Made by a program: the position numbers and the translations under genes. DNA of 64,000 nt, from NCBI RefSeq assembly GCF_040654195.1, contig NZ_JBFAHM010000007.1, forward strand, positions 1 to 64,000. Direction: 5' to 3'. Of the stretch, positions 7,403-16,419 are shown piece by piece. This DNA is from Hamadaea sp013361475. Lineage in GTDB: Bacteria > Actinomycetota > Actinomycetes > Mycobacteriales > Micromonosporaceae. The first letter of the stretch is position 1. Every line of letters starts with the position of its first letter. Under the pieces are notes generated by a model, which saw only the letters and a list, made by a program, of their open reading frames with translations, ran no database searches and was not told the DNA's origin.

Positions 7403-7924
7403 TCACGAAATCCAGCAGACGACGGCGTCGCCCTCCTGCGCCGCCGCCGCGAAGTACTCCTTGACGAACGGGAAGTGGCAGACCGCCCACTCCAGCTCGC
7501 CCGGACGCTCCCAGACACTCGGGTAGATCTCGGCCGCCGCCAGCTCGGCCTGATCCACCCCGCGAATCAAGTCCTCGGCGGTCAGCTCGGCCAGCGCCGC
7601 CGACGCGCGCTGCACCTCCTCGGGCAGCAGGAACCCCGGCGGCGAGTAGCCCCAGTACTGCGACTCGTCCTCGGTGTCCTCGGTGAAGAACCACTCGCCG
7701 GTGATGATGTCGATCGGAAACTCCCGGCGCGCCAACAGGAACAGCAACGCGTGCCAGGTCTTGTCACTCCCGAACGACCGTCGCCGCGCCACCGGCAGCT
7801 CCTCGCCGTCGTCACTCTCCACCTTCGACTGGTCCAAGGCGTACCGGTGGGCCCAGTCCAGGTCCTCTTGGGCGCGCTCAAGCTCGGCCGGCGTCAGCCG
7901 GATCCATTCCCCATACATTCCCAC
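7403..7924 (-). CDS. DUF1877 (YfbM-like) family protein
   Basis: 173 aa. MGMYGEWIRLTPAEL, the DKTWHALLFLL block and GYSPPGFLLPEEV fit DUF1877, a cytosolic family whose members have no assigned function. It ends 14 bp from the convergent nucleotidyltransferase-like gene and begins 9 bp after the DUF2784 gene, with which it is probably co-transcribed. Confidence 0.8.
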   Translation of the reverse strand: MGMYGEWIRLTPAELERAQEDLDWAHRYALDQSKVESDDGEELPVARRRSFGSDKTWHALLFLLARREFPIDIITGEWFFTEDTEDESQYWGYSPPGFLLPEEVQRASAALAELTAEDLIRGVDQAELAAAEIYPSVWERPGELEWAVCHFPFVKEYFAAAAQEGDAVVCWIS

Positions 7925-7933
7925 GCGCGCACC

Positions 7934-8323
7934 CTAGGCGGCCCGACCGACATTCAACGCCTTCTCGCGGTGCAGCCGACGGCGGCGCAGGACGAAGCCG
8001 ATCCAGGAGATCGCCACGACGACGCCGACGGTGACCTGGATGAGCGTGGTGTACCGGGCGGGATAGACCACCCCGGTCAGGTAGGTGTCGATGAACCCTC
8101 GGCTCAGGCCGGCTTCGCCCGCCCCTCGCCGCGCCCAGTCCTCCACCGCGGTCAGCGGGCAGTGCCAGCCGAACACCGTGCTGGTCAGCCCCCAGGTCGC
8201 CATGGCCAGATGCGGCCAGATCACCCACGGCCAGCGCCAGGCGAGGAAGCCGCCCACCACGAGGAAGACGAGCAGTCCGAAGTGCACGACCATGGTCGCC
8301 TCGGCGACCAGCCGATACCCCAT
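7934..8323 (-). CDS. DUF2784 family membrane protein
   Basis: 129 aa with four hydrophobic segments. MVVHFGLLVFLVVGGFLAWRW and the FGWHCPLTAVEDWAR block are typical of DUF2784 small membrane proteins, function unknown. The C-terminus is basic (RRRRLHREK) and probably cytosolic. It is the first gene of a two-gene unit with the DUF1877 gene. Confidence 0.82.
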   Translation of the reverse strand: MGYRLVAEATMVVHFGLLVFLVVGGFLAWRWPWVIWPHLAMATWGLTSTVFGWHCPLTAVEDWARRGAGEAGLSRGFIDTYLTGVVYPARYTTLIQVTVGVVVAISWIGFVLRRRRLHREKALNVGRAA

Positions 8324-8387
8324 GAGTCGAGCCTAACCCGGCCGATCCGCCGTCGCGCGCATGATTCTCAGGCTCCCGTTGATCATG

Positions 8388-8401
8388 CGACTACGGAGTC
8401 G
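8388..8401. terminator. Short hairpin 3' of the GH20 gene
   Basis: CGACT-ACGG-AGTCG is a perfect 5-bp stem with a four-base loop in the 120-bp gap after the hexosaminidase stop. It is small, so a weak terminator at best. Confidence 0.3.
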
Positions 8402-8443
8402 ATCAGGATGCTACGGACACGACACACCGGTCGATCACGACCA

Positions 8444-9892
8444 TTAGTTCATGATCGGCGGGACAAGGCGGTTGACGGTGATGCCGCGCTGCTCCAGGCG
8501 TACCAGATGGGCGTCGAGACGCCGCTGGAAGTCGGACAGGTCGCGATCCGCGGACCAGGCGATCTCGGCCACGGCCGCGAGGCGCGGGAAGGCCCGGAAC
8601 TGCACGAGCGCCTGCGTGGGCGTGTACTCGCTCCAGAGCATGCCCTGGGTGCCCAGCACGCGCCCGGCCGCGCCGGTGGGCACCGGCTCGAAGCCGTAGA
8701 CCCGCTCGAGCGGGGTGTGGCCGCCGATGGCCAGCGGCTCGTCCGGCGACCGCGTCTCGTAGTGATCGAGGTAGACGAATTCCTGGGGGACCGCGACGAC
8801 CTCGTGGCCGGCGTTCAGCGCCGCGGTCACCCGCTCGGCGCCGCGCCACGCGAAGATCAACGTGTCCTTCGGGGGCGCGGCCTCGACCAGCTCGTCCCAG
8901 GCCGCGATCTTGCGGCCGTGCGCGGCCAGGTGGTCGCCCATCTCCTTGATCCACCAGCCGAGCAGCTCGGCCGTGCCCGCGAGGCCCTCGTTCGCCACGC
9001 GCTTCTGCGCGGCCTCGCTCGCGGTCCACTCGTCGAGCGGCACCTCGTCTCCGCCGAGGTGCACATACTCGAAGGGGAAGACCGCCACGACCTCGTCCAG
9101 CACGTCGCGGGCGAAGGCCAGCGTCGCGTCCTCGGTGTTGAGGACATGCTTCGAGATACCCCAGGCGGTACGCACGGGGAGCTGCCGTTCGGGCTCATTG
9201 CCCAACCAGGGGTACGCCGAGATGGCGGCCTGCATGTGGCCGGGCAGGTCGATTTCCGGCATGATCCGGACACCCCGACGCTCGGCGTACGCGACCAGGT
9301 CCCGCAACTGCTCCTGCGTGTAGAACCCGCCGTGCGGGGTCCCGTCGAAGTTGCCCTCGCGGGCATGCCCGGCGTTGGACTCCGTCCGGTAAGCCCCGAC
9401 CTCGGTGAGCCGGGGGTACTTGCGTACCTCGAAACGCCAGCCCTGATCGTCGGTGAGGTGCAGGTGGAGCGTGTTGAGCTTGTGCAGGGCCAGCAGATCG
9501 ACGAACTCGTAGACGAACTCCAGCGGGTGACACCACCGGGCCACGTCGAGCAGGGCGCCCCGCCAGGGCAGCCGCGGGACGTCGGTGATCTCCGCGTACG
9601 GGAGGCCGCCGGGCTGGGCGAGCTGACGGAGGGTGGACACCGCCCAGCGCAGGCCGGTTTCGGTCGTGGCGAGCGCCTCGACTCCGGCGCCGTCGATCCG
9701 CAGCCGGTAGCCCTCCGGGCCCAGCTCGGCATCCTCGGTCAGCTGAAACATGCCACCGACGCCCGGCAGCACCTCGGCGAGGAGGCCGGCGATCGCCGGG
9801 GGCGCGGTGACCTGGGCCGGCTCGTCGAGCGGCAGGACGCCGGGCGGGAAGGCGGCGTGGGCCGGCCGGGGAATGATCGCGGGCTCGGGCAT
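8444..9892 (-). CDS. Beta-N-acetylhexosaminidase, glycoside hydrolase family 20
   Basis: 482 aa. An N-terminal GH20b-like domain (1-105) precedes the (beta/alpha)8 barrel: HLHLTDDQGWRFEV (143-156), PEIDLPGHM, and VHLGGDEVP with the catalytic Asp282-Glu283 pair. Family 20 enzymes release terminal GlcNAc or GalNAc by substrate-assisted catalysis. There is no signal peptide, so it probably acts on imported chito-oligosaccharides. The ATG follows AGGGAG. The ROK regulator near the left edge may relate to amino-sugar use, but the distance makes this speculative. Confidence 0.93.
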   Translation of the reverse strand: MPEPAIIPRPAHAAFPPGVLPLDEPAQVTAPPAIAGLLAEVLPGVGGMFQLTEDAELGPEGYRLRIDGAGVEALATTETGLRWAVSTLRQLAQPGGLPYAEITDVPRLPWRGALLDVARWCHPLEFVYEFVDLLALHKLNTLHLHLTDDQGWRFEVRKYPRLTEVGAYRTESNAGHAREGNFDGTPHGGFYTQEQLRDLVAYAERRGVRIMPEIDLPGHMQAAISAYPWLGNEPERQLPVRTAWGISKHVLNTEDATLAFARDVLDEVVAVFPFEYVHLGGDEVPLDEWTASEAAQKRVANEGLAGTAELLGWWIKEMGDHLAAHGRKIAAWDELVEAAPPKDTLIFAWRGAERVTAALNAGHEVVAVPQEFVYLDHYETRSPDEPLAIGGHTPLERVYGFEPVPTGAAGRVLGTQGMLWSEYTPTQALVQFRAFPRLAAVAEIAWSADRDLSDFQRRLDAHLVRLEQRGITVNRLVPPIMN

Positions 9893-10011
9893 GGGAACTC
9901 CCTGCTGAGGGGACAGCGCTTTCCTCGACCATGATCGCAGAGTCCGCTCCGGACCGGGGGGCGGCTTCGCCAGGGGCGGCCGATGTCGGTGTTCCGCGAG
10001 ATAATCGGGCC

Positions 10012-10218
10012 ATGTGCCGAAGCATCAAGACGCTGCGCCCGCCGTACCAGGAACTGGTGACGGAGGAGGACATCCGGGCGGCCGCGCTGCAATACGTCCG
10101 CAAGATCTCGGGCTTCCGCGCGCCCGCCGCGCACAACGCCGAGGCGTTCGACCGCGCGGTCGAAGCCGTGACTCAGGCGACCGCCGAGCTGCTGGGCTCG
10201 CTGCAGGTGCGCCGATAG
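10012..10218 (+). CDS. DUF2277 family small protein
   Basis: 68 aa starting MCRSIKTLRPP, the family hallmark, followed by EEDIRAAALQYVRKISGF. DUF2277 is a conserved small actinobacterial family without known function. The ATG at 10012 is chosen because it begins exactly at the family N-terminus. It ends 4 bp from the convergent DUF2630 gene. Confidence 0.85.
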   Translation: MCRSIKTLRPPYQELVTEEDIRAAALQYVRKISGFRAPAAHNAEAFDRAVEAVTQATAELLGSLQVRR

Positions 10219-10222
10219 CCGA

Positions 10223-10498
10223 TCAGCCCAGGTAGCCCTCGACCTGCGCGGCCGAGCGGGCTTCGGCGTCGTCCGGGTTCTGATGCGCGGCCGACTTGGC
10301 GCGCCGCTGCCGGAGCAGATCCCAATACTGGTCGAGTTCAACCTCGATCGCGGCCAGCCGGGCCTGCTCGGACTCCGGGTTCAGCAAACCCGAGCCGACC
10401 TTCGACCGTAGTTCGCGCTCCTCGGTCTCCAGGTCGTTGATGTGCTTGAGGATCTGGTCGTCGGTCAGATGCCGGCGCTTGTCGGCCTGGTCGGACAT
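10223..10498 (-). CDS. DUF2630 family small protein
   Basis: 91 aa. TDDQILKHINDLETEERELR and LDQYWDLLRQRRAK are typical of DUF2630, a small helical, coiled-coil-like family of unknown function. The open frame continues upstream to 11011, but the ATG at 10498 gives the family length and the upstream codons overlap the divergent flippase-like gene. AGGAGGAAC... sits just before the ATG on the minus strand. Confidence 0.85.
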   Translation of the reverse strand: MSDQADKRRHLTDDQILKHINDLETEERELRSKVGSGLLNPESEQARLAAIEVELDQYWDLLRQRRAKSAAHQNPDDAEARSAAQVEGYLG

Positions 10499-10613
10499 CG
10501 CTGTTCCTCCTGTCACGCGTCCCCCGCGCGGATGGGACCCGTTGCTCAGTCTGCCAGCGGATGTGGCGTCCGTCATCCGATCTTGCGGACCAGGCCACCC
10601 CAGGAGCACGCTT

Positions 10614-11621
10614 TTGACCGTGAGCGAGGCTGCGATCGCGGCGGCCCGCCCCTCGCGCAAATGGCTGCGGTGGGCGGCGTACTGCGTCACAGCCGCAATC
10701 GTCTTCTTCGTGCTGCGGGACCGGCTGCCCCATCCCGCCGACGTGATCACCGCCGCTCGATCCGTGGACCTCCGCTGGTTCGCTCTGGCGTCCGTGGCGC
10801 AGATCTGCTCCCTGGCCAACTTCGCTCGCCAGCAACGGCGGCTGCTGAGCGCGTTCGGCGTACGCATGACGCTCCCGCAGTCGATGGCCCTGACGCTGAG
10901 CCGTTCCGCGATCGCGATCAGCCTGCCCGCCGGATCGGCGGTCTCGGCCGCCTTCGCCTTCCAGCAGTTCCGGGCGAAGGGTGCCAGCAAGCCGGTCGCC
11001 ACGGCGGTCATGATCCTGTCCGGCGTGATGTCCTTCGTCGGCCTGGGCGTGCTCTACCTGGTCGGCGGCACCATCGCGGGGCTGATCAGCGTGTGCGTCG
11101 GCGCGGCCAGCCTGATCGGGCTGACCGCCCTGGTCGTGGTGCTGTGGCGCCGGTGGAACCCGACGTCCGACGGCCGGATCGCCCGCCTCGTACGCTCAGC
11201 GCACGACGTCGCGCCCCGGCACTGGCTCCTCGCGCTGCTCTTCGCGGTGGTGAACTGGTTCGCCGACCTGCTCTGCCTCTTCGCCGTCGCGCGGTCGTTC
11301 GACGTGAGCCTGTCGGTCAGCGCCATCGCGGCGACCTACCTGGGCGTGCAGATCGTCCGGCAGATCCCGCTGACCCCGGGCGGCATCGGCGTGATCGAGA
11401 CCGGCCTGCTCGCCGGGCTGGTCGGGGCGGGGGCCGCGACTGCCCCGGCGGCGGCGACCGTGCTCGGCTACCGGGTGCTCTCCTGCTGGCTGATCATCCC
11501 GGTCGGCTTCCTCGCCTGGACCGCGCTACGCCGGGCCGGGCGGGCGGCGCTGGACGCGGTCACCCCGTCGCAGGTCCCCGCGTCCGTGGTGGAGGCCGAG
11601 CCGGAGCCCGCCGCCGTCTGA
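10614..11621 (+). CDS. YbhN/LPG-synthase-TM family (UPF0104) flippase-like membrane protein
   Basis: 335 aa from a TTG at 10614 preceded by CAGGAG at 7 bp; a GTG at 10620 is the alternative. About eight membrane segments. TPGGIGVIETGLLAGL near the C-terminus is the signature of the lysylphosphatidylglycerol synthase membrane domain. There is no C-terminal aminoacyl-transfer domain, so it is a stand-alone membrane unit, which in related proteins is linked to lipid flipping. Substrate unknown. Confidence 0.78.
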   Translation: MTVSEAAIAAARPSRKWLRWAAYCVTAAIVFFVLRDRLPHPADVITAARSVDLRWFALASVAQICSLANFARQQRRLLSAFGVRMTLPQSMALTLSRSAIAISLPAGSAVSAAFAFQQFRAKGASKPVATAVMILSGVMSFVGLGVLYLVGGTIAGLISVCVGAASLIGLTALVVVLWRRWNPTSDGRIARLVRSAHDVAPRHWLLALLFAVVNWFADLLCLFAVARSFDVSLSVSAIAATYLGVQIVRQIPLTPGGIGVIETGLLAGLVGAGAATAPAAATVLGYRVLSCWLIIPVGFLAWTALRRAGRAALDAVTPSQVPASVVEAEPEPAAV

Positions 11622-11623
11622 CC

Positions 11624-11657
11624 GGTTTGCCCGCGGTTTTGCCCGCGGTTTGCCCGC
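11624..11657 (+). repeat. Three tandem GGTTTGCCCGC units
   Basis: GGTTTGCCCGC, GGTTTTGCCCGC and GGTTTGCCCGC lie directly after the flippase-like stop codon and before a hairpin. A small tandem repeat, possibly from slippage. Confidence 0.6.
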
Positions 11658-11668
11658 GTGCTCCCCCC

Positions 11669-11727
11669 GCAGATCACGGGTACGCATGCCTCCGACGTCC
11701 GAGATGGCCTGCGTAACCGTGATCTGC
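11669..11727. terminator. Large hairpin between convergent genes
   Basis: Arms at 11669-11690 and 11706-11727 are 22 bp with 2 mismatches (GCAGATCACGG.../...CCGTGATCTGC) and a 15-base loop. It lies between the converging flippase-like and DUF2795 genes and probably works on both strands. Its sequence is unrelated to families A and B. Confidence 0.7.
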
Positions 11728-11750
11728 TGCTGACGGGCGAACCCGACGGG

Positions 11751-12179
11751 TCAGAACCGTTCGTCGATGCGGAGTCCCAGCGCGCCCCACAGTTCACGGG
11801 CGTTGGCGTACTCGCCGTCGTCGGGCAGCTTCCGCAAGGCGGTGAGCACGTCGTCCGGCGCGTTCTCCGCCTCAGCGGCGGCCACGACGGCGTCCCGGTT
11901 CGCCGGGAAGGTGTTCTTGTGTAGGTAGGACCCGATCCGGGCACGCCATTCCCGGCGATCGGCGTCGGTTTCGTCCCCTTCAGCGAGGTCTATCCCGCCC
12001 TCCGGCGCCCAGCCCGGTTCGGGCTCGCCGTCGGCCGGCGGTTCGGGTTCCCGCCACTCCTCGCTACGGGCGCCCGCGCCGCCGCCTTGGGTGAGTCCCT
12101 GCGTCTCACGGGCCATCTGCTCGTCCAACTGGGGGCCGTGTTTGCTGCTCCCGCGCTCCATGTCCGTGCGCTTACCCAC
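11751..12179 (-). CDS. DUF2795 domain protein
   Basis: 142 aa. The first 75 residues are acidic and disordered (EPEPPADGEPEPGWAPEGG). The C-terminal 65 residues (SYLHKNTFPANRDAVVAAA, then LPDDGEYANARELWGAL) match DUF2795, a small helical actinobacterial domain of unknown function. GRGSSKHGPQLDEQMARE near the N-terminus also recurs in DUF2795 proteins. It begins 30 bp past palindrome B1. Confidence 0.8.
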   Translation of the reverse strand: MGKRTDMERGSSKHGPQLDEQMARETQGLTQGGGAGARSEEWREPEPPADGEPEPGWAPEGGIDLAEGDETDADRREWRARIGSYLHKNTFPANRDAVVAAAEAENAPDDVLTALRKLPDDGEYANARELWGALGLRIDERF

Positions 12180-12208
12180 CCGTGGGCGCGGCGAACATTC
12201 TCGGGTGG

Positions 12209-12285
12209 GTGATCATTGCGTCAGCCATGTCGTTTCATCGGACATTTCGCCGCCTGAAACGGCATGGCTGACGCAATGATCACGC
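12209..12285. repeat. Family B intergenic palindrome, copy B1
   Basis: GTGATCATTGCGTCAGCCATG (left) and its complement CATGGCTGACGCAATG ATCACGC (right) enclose about 33 bases that contain a smaller inverted pair around GTTTCA/TGAAAC. It lies just 3' of the WD40-KAP gene. Copies B2 and B3 carry nearly identical arms. Confidence 0.85.
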
Positions 12286-12311
12286 TTACCCGGAGGGGGC
12301 GCGACGAGGGC

Positions 12312-15300
12312 TCAGAGGTAGCGGACGGCGATCGACGCGAACACCTCGCGATCGGTCCCGGGTCGGTCGAACAGCCGGCGCAGGCCCCGGATCGTGGGGT
12401 CGTCGGCGTTCAGGTCGGCGGCTTCGGCGGCCTGCTTCCAGCGTTCCTCGTCGCCGGCCGAGTCGAGCAGTTCGGCGAGGGTCGTCCGAGCGGAGGTGCT
12501 CTCCTCGCCTCGCAACGCTCCGAGCGTGTCCAACAGCCACGGCCAGCGGACCATCAGCTCGACGAACCGGGCCATCTCGATGCTGTGCCGTTCGACCGCC
12601 GAGATGCTGCTGCTCAGGTGCCCGGTGAGGTAGTCGAGGACCATGTAGAAGCGCCACAGGTTGAGGAACGCCTTGGTCTGCCGGGGATTGCGCTGCGGCA
12701 GGTTCAGCACCGCCGTACGCAGTGCCAGCCGAACCGGCGGCAGCCGCTCCAGATCCTCCGCGAGCTGTGCTCCGCTGGCCGTGTCGGTGGGCGCCGACGG
12801 GTCGAGGGCGGCGAACGGTGCGGCCAGCCCGGCCGGATCGGCGGCCACTCCCGGCGCCCGCGGCGCAGCCTCCGGCGTATTCGGAACACCGGCCGCCCGT
12901 TGGGCGGGAACCCGCGCCGGAGTGGAGTCCGGGGCCGGGGAGGTGTCGAGCAGCGCGTCGAGATACGAGGCCATCGCCTGATCGCGTACGCGAGGCAGCC
13001 GGATTGGCAGGTCGAGGATCTTCTCCATGAACCGCCACCCGGTGTGCTGCAGGTGCCCGAACGTGGCGGGGTCGTCGTGCGCCCGCCGCCGCAGTGATTC
13101 GTAGACCGTCTCCAGCTGCGCCGCGACGGTCGCCGGGTCGAGCGCGATCACGAACAGGCAGTCCCCGAACGCCTTGTTCAGGAACAGGTTGACCGCCTCG
13201 ATGGTGTCGGAGACGATCGCCGGGCTGCAGCGGTCGAGGTCGTCGACCATGATGATCACCGGCGAGTGCGCGGTGGCGAGCGCCACGACTTCGCGTACGT
13301 CGTGTTGCAGCATGTAGAGGTAGCCGCGTTGGCTGTTCTCCAGCGGATCGCGGGCGGCCTTCCAATCGCGGTCGCCGGTGTCCGCCGCGGCCACGCCCTC
13401 GGCCGCCGGACGGGTCAGCACGTCGGGCGAGATCCAGCCGCGTACCTGTTTGAAGCTGGAGAAGGCCAGGTTGCCGATGATCCAGGCGGCGGTGATGCCG
13501 ATGACCGCGCCGGAGCCGAGCAGCGCGTTGAAGTCGGTGTTGTTCCAGGCGGCGACGCCGACCGCGACGACGCCCATGATCACGATGACCGCGACGGCGA
13601 GCCCGATCAGCATGCCGACCAGGGTCCGTGGAATGTAGCTGGCGAGGATGCGCTTGCGCATCGCGGCGGGGTCGGTGCGCCGCAGGTTCAGGTCGAACCA
13701 CAGCCGCTCGCGCTGCGCGGGCGGGAGCCGGTCCGTGATCGAGGTCAGGATCTCGCGGGTCAGGCCCGCCCACACCTGGTCCGGCTTCTCGTACATCCAG
13801 GGGTTGAACCACACGGTGATCGCGGCTCGCCCGTCGGCGCCGGCCCGCGGCCGCATCTCGTACTCCAGTCGCTGGTCGCCGTCCGCGGGCCGGGCGATCT
13901 GCCGCCAGGCCCAGGCCCTGGTCAATCTGGTACGCACAACGCCGCCCCGCCAGTCGGTACGCGCCTTGGCGAACAGCCCCTTCGGTGTCTTCGCCGACGG
14001 CCGGGGCACCAGTTCGTGGGTGGCCTCCACCGGCGTCTCCGCGTCCGCCGCGGCCGCCCCGGCCGGATCCACTTTGGAGCGCAGCTGCCGGAGGACGCTC
14101 GACTTGCCCTGGCCCCAGGGCGCGTGGATGCCGACGACGACCGGCGGCTCGGTGTTGGGCGACATCAGCACCGAGTGGATGGTGTCGATCAGCCCGTCCC
14201 GGGAGAGTTTGTCGAGGTCGGTCGGCTGATCCTGAAGCAGGATGGAGGCCGGGCGGACGGCGGAGCCGATCGAGCCGCCCGATCGCAGCAGGCTGCCGGT
14301 CGCGATCGGCCAGAGGCGTACGCCGCCGTCGTCGTCCGCGGCGAACAAGGCCGGCCGGGTGACGCCGGAGCCACGGCCGTCCGGCGGCGCGATCTCGACG
14401 ACGCCCAGCGCCCGGACGGTCGAGGTGCCGAACCGGACTGGCTTGCCGACCGGCGTCCCGTCGGTCTGCCAGACCAGGACCCGGCCGTCGTCGAATCCGC
14501 CGAAGATGAGGACTTCCTGACCGATCCGGGCGGCGGCCAGCGCCGAGACCTGGGCGCTGCTGTGCGTGTACCGGAAGCCGGTGGCGACCGTCCGCGCGAC
14601 GGGATCGACGTACTCCAGGATGCAGGTGTCGCCGTCCGGCCGGGCGATGACGACCTGATGCCGGGTGCCGTCGTCGAGCGGGCACGCCGCCGAGATCTGG
14701 TGATTCGAGACGACCGTGACGGCGTCCGGGCTCTGGACGGCCACGACGCGTACGCCCCGGGTGGACGCGACGGTGAGCAGCGCTCCGTCGGCGTACGGCA
14801 CCGCGACCAGCGCGTTGACCGCCCCGCAGTCGCTGAGCAGGACCGAGGCCGTGTCCCCTTCGGACAGCCCGCAGATCCGGACCGAACCGTCGGCGCTGCC
14901 GCTGGCGACGTACTGCGCACCGCGGAGGCGGAACGGCGCCAACGCCCACACCTCGCCCTGATGCCCCATCGGCAGCTCCGTACGCAGCCCGCCGGAGACC
15001 GGGTCCCAGTCGAACACGCGCCGGTCGGCCCCGCCGCTGATCAGATGCGGGTTCAACGCGGTGCCCGCCGAGGTGAGCGAGCGGACGGTGCTGACGTGCG
15101 CCTTCAGGGCGAGCGGCTGCCGGGCGGTGGCCATCGGGTCGAAGCCGCCGGACGGCATCTCGGTGTCGGGGTCGAGGACGTGGACCGTCTGATCCACTCC
15201 GGCGCACGCGACGTACTGACCGTTCGCGGTGACGCCGCTGACGGCCACCCAGGTCGTGCCGGGGGCGGCGAACAGGTCCCGCCCGGTGATGTCGCTGATC

Positions 15301-16256
15301 AGTTCGGTCTGCAGCGGGGTCATCTCGACCCGGCCGTGCATGTCCCCGGAGGCGATCACCACACCGCCGTCGGAGGTGGTCGCGCAGGCCAGCGCCCAGA
15401 CCTCGCCGAGGTGCCGGGTGATCTCCCGGAGCGGCCGGTCGGTGGGGCCGTCGAACCGCCACAACGCCACCGAACCGCTGGCCGAGGCCGAGACCAGCAG
15501 CGGGGTCTCGGCGTCGCGGACGAACCGCAGACGGCGGACTGTCGAGGCTTCGTACAAGGTCCGGCCCAGGCGCAGCCCGGCGTTCCGGTCGGCGATCCAG
15601 AGCTTGACGGTGCCGTCGGCGCTGCCGCTGGCGACGACGTACCCCGAGGCGGGCTCGTCGACGGCGATCAGCGACCAGATCTGCCCACCGTGGACTCGGG
15701 GCTCCCGCGACACCCGGCCGCGGTCGAGGTCGTGCAGGTCCCAGGTGGCCAGCGAGTTGTCGTTGTACGCACACGCCAGCCACTGCGAGCCGAGCGCCCG
15801 ATAGGCGCAGATCTTGAACGGGCGGACGTCGCCGCCGCCGGCCGAGTCGGGCAGGGTGATGACGCTGTCGGAGCCCGGCAGCCAGAGGACGACGCCCTCG
15901 TCGTGGATCGCCCCGACGACCTGGGTGCCGTCGGCCAGCACACCGACCGCCACGTCCTGAACGGCGCCTTCGCCGACCCGCTGCACGGCGGCCTGCCGGC
16001 CGGTGGCCAAATCGTAGAGCCGGACCACACCGTCGGCCCCGCCGACGACGAGCCGATCCGGTACGCCGTCCCGCCCCGGCAGCCGGGCGACGGAATGGGC
16101 GGCGATCCCGGTGGCGAGCACCCGGATGACCTCGTTCTCCGGCGCCGTACGCAGTTCCACGCCCTGGCTGCGGCTGGCCGCGACGATCAGCTCACCGTCG
16201 AGCCGAAGGAACGTCATGTTCTCGACGGCGCCGCCGAGCCTGGTCAGTTCCGCCAC
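12312..16256 (-). CDS. WD40-repeat / KAP-type P-loop NTPase fusion protein
   Basis: About 1314 aa from a GTG at 16256 preceded by GGGGGAC; a TTG at 16304 is the alternative start. Residues about 1-650 carry many degenerate WD40 units (ends such as VKLWIADRN, VALWRFDG, VLVWQTDG, VRLWPIATG), enough for one or two propellers. A KAP-like NTPase follows: Walker A APWGQGKSS near 710, two membrane segments at about 872-938 inserted in the NTPase (the KAP hallmark), and Walker B IIMVDDLDRCSP near 1004. KAP NTPases are membrane-associated STAND-like ATPases, some linked to bacterial defence. Here the propeller would be the sensor. It stands alone, divergent from a permease. Confidence 0.85.
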   Translation of the reverse strand: MAELTRLGGAVENMTFLRLDGELIVAASRSQGVELRTAPENEVIRVLATGIAAHSVARLPGRDGVPDRLVVGGADGVVRLYDLATGRQAAVQRVGEGAVQDVAVGVLADGTQVVGAIHDEGVVLWLPGSDSVITLPDSAGGGDVRPFKICAYRALGSQWLACAYNDNSLATWDLHDLDRGRVSREPRVHGGQIWSLIAVDEPASGYVVASGSADGTVKLWIADRNAGLRLGRTLYEASTVRRLRFVRDAETPLLVSASASGSVALWRFDGPTDRPLREITRHLGEVWALACATTSDGGVVIASGDMHGRVEMTPLQTELISDITGRDLFAAPGTTWVAVSGVTANGQYVACAGVDQTVHVLDPDTEMPSGGFDPMATARQPLALKAHVSTVRSLTSAGTALNPHLISGGADRRVFDWDPVSGGLRTELPMGHQGEVWALAPFRLRGAQYVASGSADGSVRICGLSEGDTASVLLSDCGAVNALVAVPYADGALLTVASTRGVRVVAVQSPDAVTVVSNHQISAACPLDDGTRHQVVIARPDGDTCILEYVDPVARTVATGFRYTHSSAQVSALAAARIGQEVLIFGGFDDGRVLVWQTDGTPVGKPVRFGTSTVRALGVVEIAPPDGRGSGVTRPALFAADDDGGVRLWPIATGSLLRSGGSIGSAVRPASILLQDQPTDLDKLSRDGLIDTIHSVLMSPNTEPPVVVGIHAPWGQGKSSVLRQLRSKVDPAGAAAADAETPVEATHELVPRPSAKTPKGLFAKARTDWRGGVVRTRLTRAWAWRQIARPADGDQRLEYEMRPRAGADGRAAITVWFNPWMYEKPDQVWAGLTREILTSITDRLPPAQRERLWFDLNLRRTDPAAMRKRILASYIPRTLVGMLIGLAVAVIVIMGVVAVGVAAWNNTDFNALLGSGAVIGITAAWIIGNLAFSSFKQVRGWISPDVLTRPAAEGVAAADTGDRDWKAARDPLENSQRGYLYMLQHDVREVVALATAHSPVIIMVDDLDRCSPAIVSDTIEAVNLFLNKAFGDCLFVIALDPATVAAQLETVYESLRRRAHDDPATFGHLQHTGWRFMEKILDLPIRLPRVRDQAMASYLDALLDTSPAPDSTPARVPAQRAAGVPNTPEAAPRAPGVAADPAGLAAPFAALDPSAPTDTASGAQLAEDLERLPPVRLALRTAVLNLPQRNPRQTKAFLNLWRFYMVLDYLTGHLSSSISAVERHSIEMARFVELMVRWPWLLDTLGALRGEESTSARTTLAELLDSAGDEERWKQAAEAADLNADDPTIRGLRRLFDRPGTDREVFASIAVRYL

Positions 16257-16419
16257 GTGGTCGTCCCCCGTTCGCCCTTGCGGTCTTGTTGTACTTTCTG
16301 GCAAGGCACTTCCATCGCACTTGTCGAAGGCACTACGTGGATATCATGCGGCGTTCCTGTTCGGGTGTCCGGTTCATGACCCATCCCGGCGTCAGCCCCG
16401 GCTCGGGCGAGGCGAGCGC

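Noticed and set aside
7217..9934. 905-codon open frame opposite the hexosaminidase and small genes
   Set aside because: Same reason: antisense to several recognisable proteins and with no domain.
13266..16379. 1037-codon open frame opposite the WD40-KAP gene
   Set aside because: Low-complexity sequence rich in D, R and G without motifs; a mirror of the real reading frame.
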